Positions 29,609 through 38,340 of a stretch of 64,000 bases of DNA are shown one piece after another. Under the pieces are notes generated by a model. It did no database searches, was not told the origin of the DNA, and saw only the letters and a list, made by a program, of their open reading frames with translations. A program made the translations under genes and the position numbers. Source of the stretch: Chitinophaga sp. CF418 (GTDB lineage: Bacteria > Bacteroidota > Bacteroidia > Chitinophagales > Chitinophagaceae); contig NZ_FRCN01000001.1 of the NCBI RefSeq assembly GCF_900142925.1, forward strand, positions 310,001 to 374,000. The letters run 5' to 3'. Position 1 is the first letter of the stretch. Each line of letters begins with the position of its first letter.

Positions 29609-30379
29609 TTATTTGAAAAAGCCGGCAGCGGTGGTGGTATTTTCCACCCAGCAGCCTGAATTTGCTTTCAGCACATACTCACTCAGACCGACCCTATTCG
29701 TTCCCGGTGCCCAGTCGTAGGTGTACCCTAGCCTTGTCCACGGATAATAGTAATCTGTGGCAGCATTCAGGGGACGGTAGTAGGAGTAAATGATATTGTT
29801 ATTAAACCAGGCCCGGTAATCAGCTGAAACCGTGCTTATCAACGTTGAGCCTGTTGTGGTAGTTGTAATGGCTGGATCTCCTGCCGGACGAAACAGCTTT
29901 TCAGCATGAACCCATACCTGAGTAATATGTGTATTACTCTTGCTATTTACGGGAGGAAGCCCCAACAGCTGGCTGATACGCTGGATTGTATCTGAAGTTG
30001 GGGTAAAGACCGGCCCCAGTTTTCGAAGCATTTGAGTCGGGATAAAAAACCAGCTATCACCCCAGGTAGTGGTGATGGAATCTCCCACTGGATAACTTTC
30101 CGGATACCGCATGAAGGTAGCCATCAATACGTAGTTTTGTCCGTTGATGGTTTTCCACTGCAGATTGGGATTACTTGCGGCAATAGGCCAGAGGCTGTCT
30201 ATTGCTTCCGAACCATTATCAACCATAGCATCTTTAATGGATTGATTGTATAACGCATTCAAATCCGGAGTAGGCGTTATGTTATCATCATCTTTCGAGC
30301 AACTCACTACTGTGAAGCCAAGCAGAACAATAACAAGGGCAAATAAACTGTTGTGGAAACGGGGAAAGGCGTTTTTCAT
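29609..30379 (-). CDS. Hypothetical lipoprotein
   Basis: The 256-residue precursor has a lipoprotein signal peptide with the lipobox ending at C27 (FTVVSC), followed by a Ser/Asp-rich linker (SKDDDNITPTPD). The acidic residues right after the cysteine fit a Bacteroidota surface-export signal in part. The mature part is rich in Trp, Tyr and Asn (GDSWFFIPTQMLRKL, YYYPWTRLGYTYDWAPG) and looks soluble and mixed alpha/beta. I do not recognise a family. It appears to be monocistronic and convergent with the SRPBCC gene. No partner is suggested by its neighbours. Confidence 0.8.
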   Translation of the reverse strand: MKNAFPRFHNSLFALVIVLLGFTVVSCSKDDDNITPTPDLNALYNQSIKDAMVDNGSEAIDSLWPIAASNPNLQWKTINGQNYVLMATFMRYPESYPVGDSITTTWGDSWFFIPTQMLRKLGPVFTPTSDTIQRISQLLGLPPVNSKSNTHITQVWVHAEKLFRPAGDPAITTTTTGSTLISTVSADYRAWFNNNIIYSYYRPLNAATDYYYPWTRLGYTYDWAPGTNRVGLSEYVLKANSGCWVENTTTAAGFFK

Positions 30380-30548
30380 TGGATTTCTTGTGTGGTCATT
30401 GAGAATGAGATAAAATTAATGGCTATTTGCATTCCTTCTCTGATCATTCCTGATCATTATTAACCCATCTGTTCATTTTGTTCATTTCCCCTACTCCTGC
30501 CAGCTACATTATTCCCACGGACTAACAATCAGCGCTACCCGACTTGAC

Positions 30549-31130
30549 TCAATGTGCACGTCTTCTACGAGCTGTATGCCAGATCCGGTGTTGCGGGTAT
30601 TTTCTGTGAGAAGTAACGTTATTGAAGATAAGGGCTACCAGCAGCAGGATCAGCACACCGGACAGAACGGGGCTTAATACATACATGTATCCCATAGCTT
30701 TGATCTTTTCTGACCCGATATTGGCAATCAGGGCTGTAGCACCACCAGGAGGATGTAACGTTTTTGTGATCTGCATCAGCACAATAGACAGGGATACGGA
30801 GAGTGCTGCGGCCAGCCACAATTCACCCGGTACCAGTTTATGAATGGTAACACCTACCAGCGCGCAGATCAGGTGTCCTCCCAGCAGATTCCTGGGTTGG
30901 GCAAGTGGACTATTTATAATGCCATAAATGAGTACGGAGGATGCTCCGAAGGAGCCGATAAGGAATAAATTATCTGTGGGGGATAAAAAGTTACTTTGCA
31001 GGAGGCCGATCAGCCCAATACCGGTAAATGCGCCCAGGAAAGTCCAGAAATGTTCCCTGAAGTCAAGCAATGTTTCCTTGTACAAGACATACCTCACCCT
31101 GCGGAGATGCCGCTTTGTCTTTTTTCCCAT
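30549..31130 (-). CDS. HPP-family integral membrane protein
   Basis: This 193-residue protein has a basic N-terminus (residues 1-25) and about five membrane segments (from about 27 to 175). The family signature HPPGGATA is at residues 126-133, after a second conserved stretch LIGSFGASSVLIYG (about 57-70). Some HPP proteins of cyanobacteria and plastids move nitrite across membranes; whether that holds for Bacteroidota members is unknown. It is transcribed alone from a good promoter 27 bp upstream. An array of three 11-bp repeats lies further upstream and may be its operator. Confidence 0.88.
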   Translation of the reverse strand: MGKKTKRHLRRVRYVLYKETLLDFREHFWTFLGAFTGIGLIGLLQSNFLSPTDNLFLIGSFGASSVLIYGIINSPLAQPRNLLGGHLICALVGVTIHKLVPGELWLAAALSVSLSIVLMQITKTLHPPGGATALIANIGSEKIKAMGYMYVLSPVLSGVLILLLVALIFNNVTSHRKYPQHRIWHTARRRRAH

Positions 31131-31156
31131 GATTTCCCTTTATTCCCTTTAGGCCG

Positions 31157-31188
31157 CAAAATTAAGGCAACGAAATGGCATCACCAAT
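31157..31188 (-). promoter_or_regulatory. Promoter of the HPP gene
   Basis: On the minus strand ATTG (31188-31185) is followed after 20 bp by TAATTTTG (31164-31157), an exact -7 box with a near-consensus -33. Confidence 0.6.
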
Positions 31189-31226
31189 GCCTGACATAGG
31201 TCTTGTATACGACGTTGCCATGCCGT

Positions 31227-31259
31227 TGAGGTGGATCTGAAGTGGACTTGAGGTGGACT
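31227..31259. repeat. Three tandem 11-bp repeats upstream of the HPP promoter
   Basis: TGAGGTGGATC, TGAAGTGGACT and TGAGGTGGACT are head to tail. The period is close to one DNA helical turn. An inverted repeat CACCTCAGTGAGGTG with the same GAGGTG word lies at 31307-31321. Confidence 0.8.
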
Positions 31260-31361
31260 TGACACCCACAACTAATTCATTATCATACGGTTAAAAACCT
31301 CCAAAACACCTCAGTGAGGTGATAGCACAGTAAGCACAACAAATTGATTTACAATATTTTA

Positions 31362-31940
31362 TTACAATACCCCTTTCAACCGCAGGTGTTGCAACAGCAT
31401 AATTGTTTTGGCATCCCTGATCTCTCCCTCATCTATCATAGCAAGCGCCTTTTCAAAGGAAATCTCCAGTACTTCAATCTCCTCCTGCTCATGTTCTACA
31501 CCGCCGCCTTCATGCACTTTCATACTGGCGGCATACTCGGCTATAAAGAAATAAAGGATCTCGGTAACTGAGCCCGGCGACATATAAGCCTCGAATATCT
31601 TACGGACATGAGATACCTTGTACCCAGTCTCCTCTTCTACCTCCCTGCGGATGCAGTCCTCAGGACTATCCTTATCCAGCAGGCCCGCGCAGGCTTCGAT
31701 CAGCATCCCTGAGGGATTACCGTTTACAAAAGAAGGCAGGCGGAACTGGCGGGTCAGGATAACAGACCTTTGTTCTATATTATACAAGAGGATAACAGCC
31801 CCATTTCCGCGGTCGTAGGCCTCACGGCTCTGGGTCTGCCAGCTGCCATTCTTCAGCTTAAAATCGTAGGTGAATTTGCGGAGTATATACCAATTGTCTG
31901 ACAGGATCTCTTCCTTCTGAATTTTTATTTCGGGCAACAT
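31362..31940 (-). CDS. nudK: Nudix hydrolase, NudK-like (GDP-mannose pyrophosphatase type)
   Basis: This 192-residue cytosolic enzyme probably hydrolyses a nucleoside diphosphate sugar such as GDP-mannose to the sugar phosphate and GMP. The Nudix box runs from about residue 86 to 107 and contains LLDKDSPEDCIRREVEEETGY, with the metal-binding REVEEETG core at 99-106. The flanking stretches TRQFRLPSFVNGNPSGMLIEA, AYMSPGSVTEILYFFIAEY and the tail ISFEKALAMIDEGEIRDAKT match the E. coli NudK/ADP-sugar pyrophosphatase subgroup as I remember it. It stands alone and convergent with nothing obvious. A TATATTTG box lies 27-34 bp upstream. Substrate choice within the subgroup is inferred. Confidence 0.88.
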   Translation of the reverse strand: MLPEIKIQKEEILSDNWYILRKFTYDFKLKNGSWQTQSREAYDRGNGAVILLYNIEQRSVILTRQFRLPSFVNGNPSGMLIEACAGLLDKDSPEDCIRREVEEETGYKVSHVRKIFEAYMSPGSVTEILYFFIAEYAASMKVHEGGGVEHEQEEIEVLEISFEKALAMIDEGEIRDAKTIMLLQHLRLKGVL

Positions 31941-31966
31941 AACTGATCATTGATGACGGTTAGCCC

Positions 31967-31974
31967 CAAATATA
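31967..31974 (-). promoter_or_regulatory. Candidate -7 box of the Nudix gene
   Basis: TATATTTG on the minus strand matches TAnnTTTG exactly and lies in the 46-bp gap after the haloperoxidase gene. No TTTG at -33. Confidence 0.4.
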
Positions 31975-31986
31975 CCTCAAAAGATC

Positions 31987-33318
31987 TTACATACTGCTGC
32001 CATATACCGGTTTAATACCGGCTGCTTTGATCTTTTCCAGCACTTTCTCCCCTACCTTACGTCCCTGCGCAACGCCATTGTCAATAGCATCGCGGTAGTG
32101 AATACCGCCGTATAAACGGGAAATGGCAGCTTCCTGTGATGCGGCCAGGAAGGAGGTGAATTTACGTGCAGGGATCTCAAACATTTCCTCAGAGTTATCC
32201 TCATAGGCAAAATTATCTCCCAGCATATAGGTCAGCACAGTAGCCGCAGCAGAAGATACCACACTATGCCCGCTAGTATATTCAGGGAATGGAGGTGTCT
32301 GTAATAATGGCTTCCATTTCACATCCATATAACGGTTGATATATGTTTCCGGACGGATGCGGTTACTCAGATATTTTGCATCCCAGCAACTGATAAATGC
32401 ATCCATCATGGTAACAGCAGCTAGGGAATGCAGCAGGACGGTTTTATCAAAATCCAGCTGTGCCTTGCGGGCTGCAATCCCGGCAACGTTCATCCAGTGA
32501 CCGCCCGGTGTGATCTTCTTGAAGCCAATGGCCATATGTCCGTAAGTGCTTACGGCAAACGGATTACAATCCCAGAATGAAGCAATAACCCGCTGTTCCA
32601 TATTGAGATTAACACCGGCATCAAACACTTCCCTGTTCAGCGCATAAAAAACGCTTGCAGTGTCCTTGCTGAAAGGCACCGGAGCTGCCGGCACAAACTG
32701 GTTGCAGGAATCTATGATCATTGGCCGGATGGTATTCCAATGCGGCTCTACAGCCTCAATATAAGCTGGTGGGGTAGGATACCAGTATCCCTCTCCCTTC
32801 ACCGGTGTATAACGTACAAGTGTACTGAGCTTTCCATAACCATCCGGACGTGACCACTGCACGGTTTGTTTGGCAATATCCTCCGCAACGGCAACAGAAT
32901 TCCGGACAATGCTATCCGGCACCTTATCTTTCTTAAATAACAACAGCAGCTTTTCCTCATCCTTCTGCAGCATAAATCCTGAAGGCAGCATCAATTTGCC
33001 TGTTTCCAGTATGCTGTAGACTGCGGCAATGCGATAGTCGTACATATGTCCGCCGTCATGAACAGCAATACCAGGATATGATCTGATAAAGGTAGCCGCA
33101 TCAGGGATCTGCTTACTATGTGCGGCTACAATGCTATAAGCAGACATCATGGCGTAGCTGTAGAACCGGCACGCGGCAGGAGGATTCACCACATCATGCA
33201 TCATGACCATCGACAGTGAAAATACCGCTGGCTGTATATAGTCTGTGAAACTTGTTTTATGTTGTTGTGTATATCCAAACTGACATACAAATAGCAGGAG
33301 GATCGTCAATCGTTTCAT
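31987..33318 (-). CDS. Vanadium-dependent haloperoxidase-like / PAP2-superfamily protein
   Basis: This exported 443-residue protein has a signal peptide (1-18) and a helical PAP2/chloroperoxidase domain. The three signature parts are complete: K315-x6-R322-P, the T-S-G-H block at about 348-351 (PSGH in classical members), and S400-R401-x5-H407. In vanadium haloperoxidases the corresponding Lys, Arg, Ser, Gly and His bind vanadate, and the last histidine holds it covalently; in phosphatases the same residues handle phosphate. It could thus oxidise halides with peroxide or remove phosphate. The gene starts 3 bp after the FG-GAP gene, so the two are surely co-transcribed, downstream of SusCD. 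The combination suggests modification of a compound captured at the cell surface. Confidence 0.88.
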   Translation of the reverse strand: MKRLTILLLFVCQFGYTQQHKTSFTDYIQPAVFSLSMVMMHDVVNPPAACRFYSYAMMSAYSIVAAHSKQIPDAATFIRSYPGIAVHDGGHMYDYRIAAVYSILETGKLMLPSGFMLQKDEEKLLLLFKKDKVPDSIVRNSVAVAEDIAKQTVQWSRPDGYGKLSTLVRYTPVKGEGYWYPTPPAYIEAVEPHWNTIRPMIIDSCNQFVPAAPVPFSKDTASVFYALNREVFDAGVNLNMEQRVIASFWDCNPFAVSTYGHMAIGFKKITPGGHWMNVAGIAARKAQLDFDKTVLLHSLAAVTMMDAFISCWDAKYLSNRIRPETYINRYMDVKWKPLLQTPPFPEYTSGHSVVSSAAATVLTYMLGDNFAYEDNSEEMFEIPARKFTSFLAASQEAAISRLYGGIHYRDAIDNGVAQGRKVGEKVLEKIKAAGIKPVYGSSM

Positions 33319-33321
33319 ACG

Positions 33322-36300
33322 TTAGTTTACTTTAAACAGGGTGATCCCTTTATTATTTACACCTATCATGACATATGGTTTGTCACCAATGTTCATGACA
33401 GCAGCTGATTTCACATCTCCTTTCACACAAAGGCCCGAAGCAGGCTGTGAGACATAGCTGAAATTCCCTTTACCATCGCCTTTTAACAGGCAGCCGTAAC
33501 CGGCATCAAAGCTGCCCAGTTTAAGACGGTTGTCACATTGGTTACCCAGCAGCAACAGATCCAGCTTTCCATCCTTGTCATAATCCGCAGGAAGGATCTT
33601 TGACACGACTGAGAACTGCGCTTCTACAGGCAGCACCGTTGGTACATACTTTCCATTACGATACAAAAAGCAGCATGTTTTTGTTTCAACAGCGGTTAAT
33701 TTTCCGGCCTGACTCAACTCCTCTGCTGAAAAAATATCCTTCATTGTTGCGTTGGAATAATTGCGGTAGGAGGAGAACTTACGGCGCATGGGATAGATCT
33801 GCTCATTGAGCTCATCACGGCTTACAAAGGGATAACTTACACCTTCGATATAGAAGTTCAGGAAGGGATCAATAGAACCATTTTTGTCAAAGTCTGCAAA
33901 GTAAAGTTCTGCTGGTTGTTTTGCAGACGTATGTATCTGGGTATTCTGTCCCAGGTTACCTGCAATAATATCATCATGACCATCTCCATCTACATCAGCC
34001 ATTGTTAAACCAAACCAGAAACCTGTTTCCGGCTGATCAAAATATTGCGCTGTCACATCTTTAAAACCATCCTGCTTATTGGCAAAAACCATCACGGGCA
34101 TAAACTCACCGCAAATCACCAGGTCTTTTCTGCCATCCTTATCTATATCTGTCCACCGGGCATCGGTAACCATACCTGTTGATGCGAACGGAACCGTTGC
34201 AAGGCTGAATTGTCCTTTGCCATCATTGATCAGCAGGTAAGATACCGGTGGCGTCGGATATTTGCCCGGAATAACACGTCCTCCCACAAATACGTCAATA
34301 TCTCCGTCATTATCAAAGTCGCAGGGACGTACACAGGATTTGCTACTGGCGCTTACATTGGGTAAAGCCCCCTTTAAAAGGGAGAAATTCCCTTTCCCGT
34401 TGTTGAGATACAGTTCGTCCTGTAAAGCGGGCGTATTGGGTTCAAAAAGGCCATATCCACCCTTCGCCACATAGAGATCAGGTGCGCCGTCGCCATTGGC
34501 ATCAAAGAAAGCTGCGGCCGCCACCTGTGAGGGCATATCACTGCCGGGGATCACCTTTGTCCCCATTACAAACCCTCCGCCCGGTTTCTGGAAGTAGATC
34601 CTTGCCGGCTGTTCACTATCACCTCCTATAAACAGGTCTTCCAGTCCATCTTTGTTCACATCAGCCTTTTCAAACACAGGACCTGTTCTGGAATACATGA
34701 ACATCATCAGCAGCTGCCGCTTGAAATCATTTCCGGAAAGGTCGGTATGCTTGTAGGTAAAGAGGCTGTCAGCATTGCTGAACCAGGTGGCAGCAGACGG
34801 TTGTGGTGCATTGGCCGCCGGTATTCCATCAGGTGCGTAGGATACGGCCAGCAGTTGATTGGCGGCAACGTCTTTCAGGTGTTGTGCTTTATTGTCAGGC
34901 CAGATGATACAAACAGAGTCTGCCCGCGTATCATCACCCAGGCCGAATAACAACTGGGTGGATACGGCGGACAGATAACCCCTGTTTGGATTGACCTCCA
35001 GATATTGTCTCAAACCTTTGCTATAGACGTACACCTTCGCGCCCACAGCGCAGGTATTTTTATCGTTTCCTTTTAATTTAACAGCCAGATATGACCGCTT
35101 GTTTTGTTCACGGCTCATATTCTGGTATATCGCGGCCGTTTCATTGATCTTATTCACCACCAGGTCAAGGTCACCATCATTGTCAAGATCAGCATACACA
35201 GCACCGCTGGAAATACCACCGGCATCCAATCCCCATTCGTTCCGCATGTTGGTGAACGTAAGGTCCTTATTATTCCTGAAGATGTAGTTCTGCAACGATG
35301 TTGAGGGCATGGCAGCGACGAGGTCCATCAGCAGTACGGGCTCACGGTCAATCGCCTTTTTAACCTTATAGTCTCCCCAGTACCGCAGGAAATCTTTATT
35401 GGTATAATCCCGCAGGTAACCATTGGTAACAAAAATGTCTTTATAACCGTCATTGTCCAGGTCAGCGATGAGCGGGCACCAGCTCCAGTCTGTATTGGAT
35501 ACGCCGGCCAGCTGTCCTATCTCACTGAAAGTGCCATCCCCATTATTCAGCTGTAGCATGTTGCGCATGTACTGCTTGTAGAGATCCTGTGAGCGCATCA
35601 GTTCAAAGGATTCATAGTTTTCCTGTAACTGCAGCAACTTCTGACGTTGATTGTCTTCCGGCAGCATGTCTAAGGTCATAACATCCGGCAGTCCGTCATT
35701 ATTAAAGTCTGCAATGTCAACTCCCATGGAAAACTGAGAGAGGTGACCAAAACAATTGGTGGCATCTTCTGCAAAGGTGCCGTCATGTTTATTTATATAG
35801 AGATAATCACGTTCATTGTAATCGTTGGTGACATAAATATCCTGCCAGCCATCTTTGTTGATATCCGCTATTGCGACCCCCAGGCCGAAGGTCAGCGGAT
35901 TCTGGATAATACCTGCCTGTTTTGATATTTCGGTAAAATGATTCCCGTCATTCCTGTACAGTTTATTACCTGCCAGCGGATCTGTTTCGTTGCGGAACCG
36001 GGTAAACTCCATGTTATCAATCTTGATAACATTGTGATTCAGCAGGAACATATCGAGGTCGCCGTCATTATCCATATCAAAGAAAACAGCAGTCGTACTA
36101 TACCCGGGATCGTCCAGGCCATATTCTTTTGCTTTCTCTACAAACTTTGCATTCCCCTGGTTGATAAATAACTGGTTTCTGCGCAGTTCATCACTTTTTT
36201 TACCGGAGTAACATACATAAATATCGAGCAGACCATCTCCATTCACATCGGCCATGGTAACGCCGGTCTTCCAGCCATCGGGCCTCCCTTCCAGGCCTTT

Positions 36301-36612
36301 TCCCGCTTCTTTTGTGATATCGGCAAACCGCATGTTGCCTTTATTGAGATAAAGTTTATTGGGAGTCATATTTGCGGTAAAGAACAGGTCCTGCAGACCA
36401 TCATTGTCAATATCCCCTACGGCCACACCGCCACCATTATAGAAATATTCGTAGGCCAGTACATTCAGTTTTTCAGTTTCGTTCAATGCATTACTGAATT
36501 TAATGCCGGTCGTTTTAGGCGCCAACAGCTGGAATAATGGCTGCTGGGCTACTGTACGGGAAGCTGCAATAGTTAACAACAGGAAAAAAGCAGGGATGCT
36601 AAATTTTTTCAT
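33322..36612 (-). CDS. FG-GAP/VCBS repeat protein with ASPIC/UnbV domain (CRTAC1-like)
   Basis: I chose the ATG at 36612 because MKKFSIPAFFLLLTIAASRT begins a good signal peptide there; the ATG at 36657 would add 15 residues with no signal character. The ~1096-residue protein has two sets of FG-GAP repeats, each recognised by calcium-binding DxDxDGxxD loops (DIDNDGLQDLFF, DMDNDGDLDMFL, DLDNDGDLDLVV and others), on both sides of an ASPIC/UnbV domain (about residues 500-575; LEVNPNRGYLSA, QLLFGLGDD). It is expected to fold as beta-propellers in the periplasm or at the surface and bind calcium. CRTAC1-type proteins have no settled enzymatic role. It lies after a terminator behind SusD and 3 bp before the haloperoxidase-like gene. 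Confidence 0.9.
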   Translation of the reverse strand: MKKFSIPAFFLLLTIAASRTVAQQPLFQLLAPKTTGIKFSNALNETEKLNVLAYEYFYNGGGVAVGDIDNDGLQDLFFTANMTPNKLYLNKGNMRFADITKEAGKGLEGRPDGWKTGVTMADVNGDGLLDIYVCYSGKKSDELRRNQLFINQGNAKFVEKAKEYGLDDPGYSTTAVFFDMDNDGDLDMFLLNHNVIKIDNMEFTRFRNETDPLAGNKLYRNDGNHFTEISKQAGIIQNPLTFGLGVAIADINKDGWQDIYVTNDYNERDYLYINKHDGTFAEDATNCFGHLSQFSMGVDIADFNNDGLPDVMTLDMLPEDNQRQKLLQLQENYESFELMRSQDLYKQYMRNMLQLNNGDGTFSEIGQLAGVSNTDWSWCPLIADLDNDGYKDIFVTNGYLRDYTNKDFLRYWGDYKVKKAIDREPVLLMDLVAAMPSTSLQNYIFRNNKDLTFTNMRNEWGLDAGGISSGAVYADLDNDGDLDLVVNKINETAAIYQNMSREQNKRSYLAVKLKGNDKNTCAVGAKVYVYSKGLRQYLEVNPNRGYLSAVSTQLLFGLGDDTRADSVCIIWPDNKAQHLKDVAANQLLAVSYAPDGIPAANAPQPSAATWFSNADSLFTYKHTDLSGNDFKRQLLMMFMYSRTGPVFEKADVNKDGLEDLFIGGDSEQPARIYFQKPGGGFVMGTKVIPGSDMPSQVAAAAFFDANGDGAPDLYVAKGGYGLFEPNTPALQDELYLNNGKGNFSLLKGALPNVSASSKSCVRPCDFDNDGDIDVFVGGRVIPGKYPTPPVSYLLINDGKGQFSLATVPFASTGMVTDARWTDIDKDGRKDLVICGEFMPVMVFANKQDGFKDVTAQYFDQPETGFWFGLTMADVDGDGHDDIIAGNLGQNTQIHTSAKQPAELYFADFDKNGSIDPFLNFYIEGVSYPFVSRDELNEQIYPMRRKFSSYRNYSNATMKDIFSAEELSQAGKLTAVETKTCCFLYRNGKYVPTVLPVEAQFSVVSKILPADYDKDGKLDLLLLGNQCDNRLKLGSFDAGYGCLLKGDGKGNFSYVSQPASGLCVKGDVKSAAVMNIGDKPYVMIGVNNKGITLFKVN

Positions 36613-36689
36613 CAGGTATTGATTGCATTGGTGTCCTGCTGTGGAATAGCTGATCATCGAATACTTTTTTACAGAGGGACTCTCTCAGA

Positions 36690-36726
36690 ATAAAAGCTAA
36701 TGCGACCGCTGAGGGGTCGCATTAGC
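36690..36726 (-). terminator. Intrinsic terminator between SusD and FG-GAP genes
   Basis: Perfect 12-bp stem GCTAATGCGACC / GGTCGCATTAGC with a 7-nt loop, followed on the minus strand by TTTTATT. Confidence 0.85.
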
Positions 36727-36744
36727 ATAAGTTCAATAGTCATG

Positions 36745-38340
36745 TTATTGTGCATCCCACCATACTCTGGAAGTGTAGGTGTCTCCTTTATCCAGGCGAC
36801 CTACAGCAGTCTGGTAATTAGTAGGGTTAGTAGATGCTTCTGTTGAATGGTAAGCAATTCTCCTTGGTATTGTACCACCGGTAAAATTACCTATGTAGTT
36901 AACAGGGGTCAGCACAGGGTAACCTGATCTTCTCCAGTTAATCCACGCTTCAATGAAGTTAAACAGCAGACCATCAGTGGCCCAGTACTGTTCATTGATC
37001 ATCTTCAGTGATGCGTTCATGCTGCTTTCATCCAGCGGATGTGCAGCAGCATAGGCATCAGCGGTAGCAGCACTGATAGCTGCGCTGGAACTGAAGGTAG
37101 CCAGTGACTGTAAAGCCGCGGATACAGCGTTCCTGTAGTGACCGGCAGCAGTACCTGGTACAGTCCAGCCGCGTACAGCAGCTTCTGCCAGCAACAGCTC
37201 TGTCTCAGCATAGGTCAGCACGAATTCAGGAGCACTACGACTGAGATATACAGCAGAAGTAGGACGGGAATATTTCCCTAAAGGATATATGTCGCCAGCA
37301 GCTCCCGTACTTCCGGGATAGTCTGATCTTTTGGTGATATCAGTAGAGCCTCCTGCCAGATCATAGCCATTAGGCATACCGATTTGCGCACTGGGAGTTC
37401 TGTCTCCTGCCAGAGAACTGTTAGTACCATTTTTCAGACCAGCTGGCGGTACTTCAGACGCTACGCCGAGGCGCGGGTCATTATTAGCTTTCAGATAATC
37501 GATCAGTGGTTTTGACCATTTTACTTCCCTGTAGTCTTCTGTAACCAGCAGGGCACTGCTTGTGCCGTTACCATTACCGGTAGAGTTATCTGTAGGGCTG
37601 AAAGCATTATCTGCAATGTTCTGGAAAGTACCACCTGCAGCAGCTTTTTCAGCATACTGACGTGCCAGTGTAGGATTAGCCCTTACTATGCGCAGAGCAG
37701 AACGCAGCATCAGTGAGTAACCGAACCTCTTCCATTTAGCAATATCACCACCATAGTAAAGATCTGAGGTCAGCTTATCTCCGGAGGCATCCAGTGCATT
37801 GACAGCAGTTTCCAGTTCTGACAGCATGGAAGTATAAATTGATTCCTGCGTATCATATACCGGTGTAAATACATTTGTCTTGCCTTTCAGCGCCTCTGAA
37901 TAAGGCACATCACCATAACAATCGGTAATATGCTGCATGATCAGCACTTTCATGATAACACCCACACTGGCCAGGTTCGTCAATTGCTTGTCACTGGCGA
38001 GCGATGTCATTTCGAAAGCAAGGCTGGCACTTCTGTAGTCATTGATCCATAGCTGGTTCTGATACCCTATGATACCGGATGAAGCTACATATTTATCACC
38101 ATTACTATAGTAGTTGTAGGTGGAAGCCAGTAATTGCGGCCACATACTCTCGAACAGCAATTGTGCATACCCTGTATTTGCGTACTGATATTGTGCTTTT
38201 GAAAGCAACAGATTGGCATTGTACCTGCTAGCATCTACAGCAACCGGATTGGTGTTAATTTCATCATAATCATGGGTACAACCTGATGAGAACAGTGTTA
38301 GACCCAGTGTTATATATAGCAAACCTTTTTTCATGTCCAT
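36745..38340 (-). CDS. SusD-like outer-membrane lipoprotein (SusD_2 / RagB type)
   Basis: The 531-residue precursor has a lipobox ending at C21 (LTLFSSGC). The mature part shows the SusD_RagB-type lipoprotein pattern of the second subgroup: YGDVPYSEALKGKTNVFTPVYDTQ near residue 140, WKRFGYSLMLRSALRIV, and the C-terminal QYWATDGLLFNFIEAWINWRRSGYP block, ending RVWWDAQ. The same ending WWDAQ occurs in the SusD at 48890-50521, so these two belong to one subgroup. Its start codon overlaps the SusC stop by one base (TAATG), so translation is coupled. It is the lid and binding partner of that SusC. A terminator 19 bp past its stop separates it from the FG-GAP gene. Confidence 0.95.
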   Translation of the reverse strand: MDMKKGLLYITLGLTLFSSGCTHDYDEINTNPVAVDASRYNANLLLSKAQYQYANTGYAQLLFESMWPQLLASTYNYYSNGDKYVASSGIIGYQNQLWINDYRSASLAFEMTSLASDKQLTNLASVGVIMKVLIMQHITDCYGDVPYSEALKGKTNVFTPVYDTQESIYTSMLSELETAVNALDASGDKLTSDLYYGGDIAKWKRFGYSLMLRSALRIVRANPTLARQYAEKAAAGGTFQNIADNAFSPTDNSTGNGNGTSSALLVTEDYREVKWSKPLIDYLKANNDPRLGVASEVPPAGLKNGTNSSLAGDRTPSAQIGMPNGYDLAGGSTDITKRSDYPGSTGAAGDIYPLGKYSRPTSAVYLSRSAPEFVLTYAETELLLAEAAVRGWTVPGTAAGHYRNAVSAALQSLATFSSSAAISAATADAYAAAHPLDESSMNASLKMINEQYWATDGLLFNFIEAWINWRRSGYPVLTPVNYIGNFTGGTIPRRIAYHSTEASTNPTNYQTAVGRLDKGDTYTSRVWWDAQ

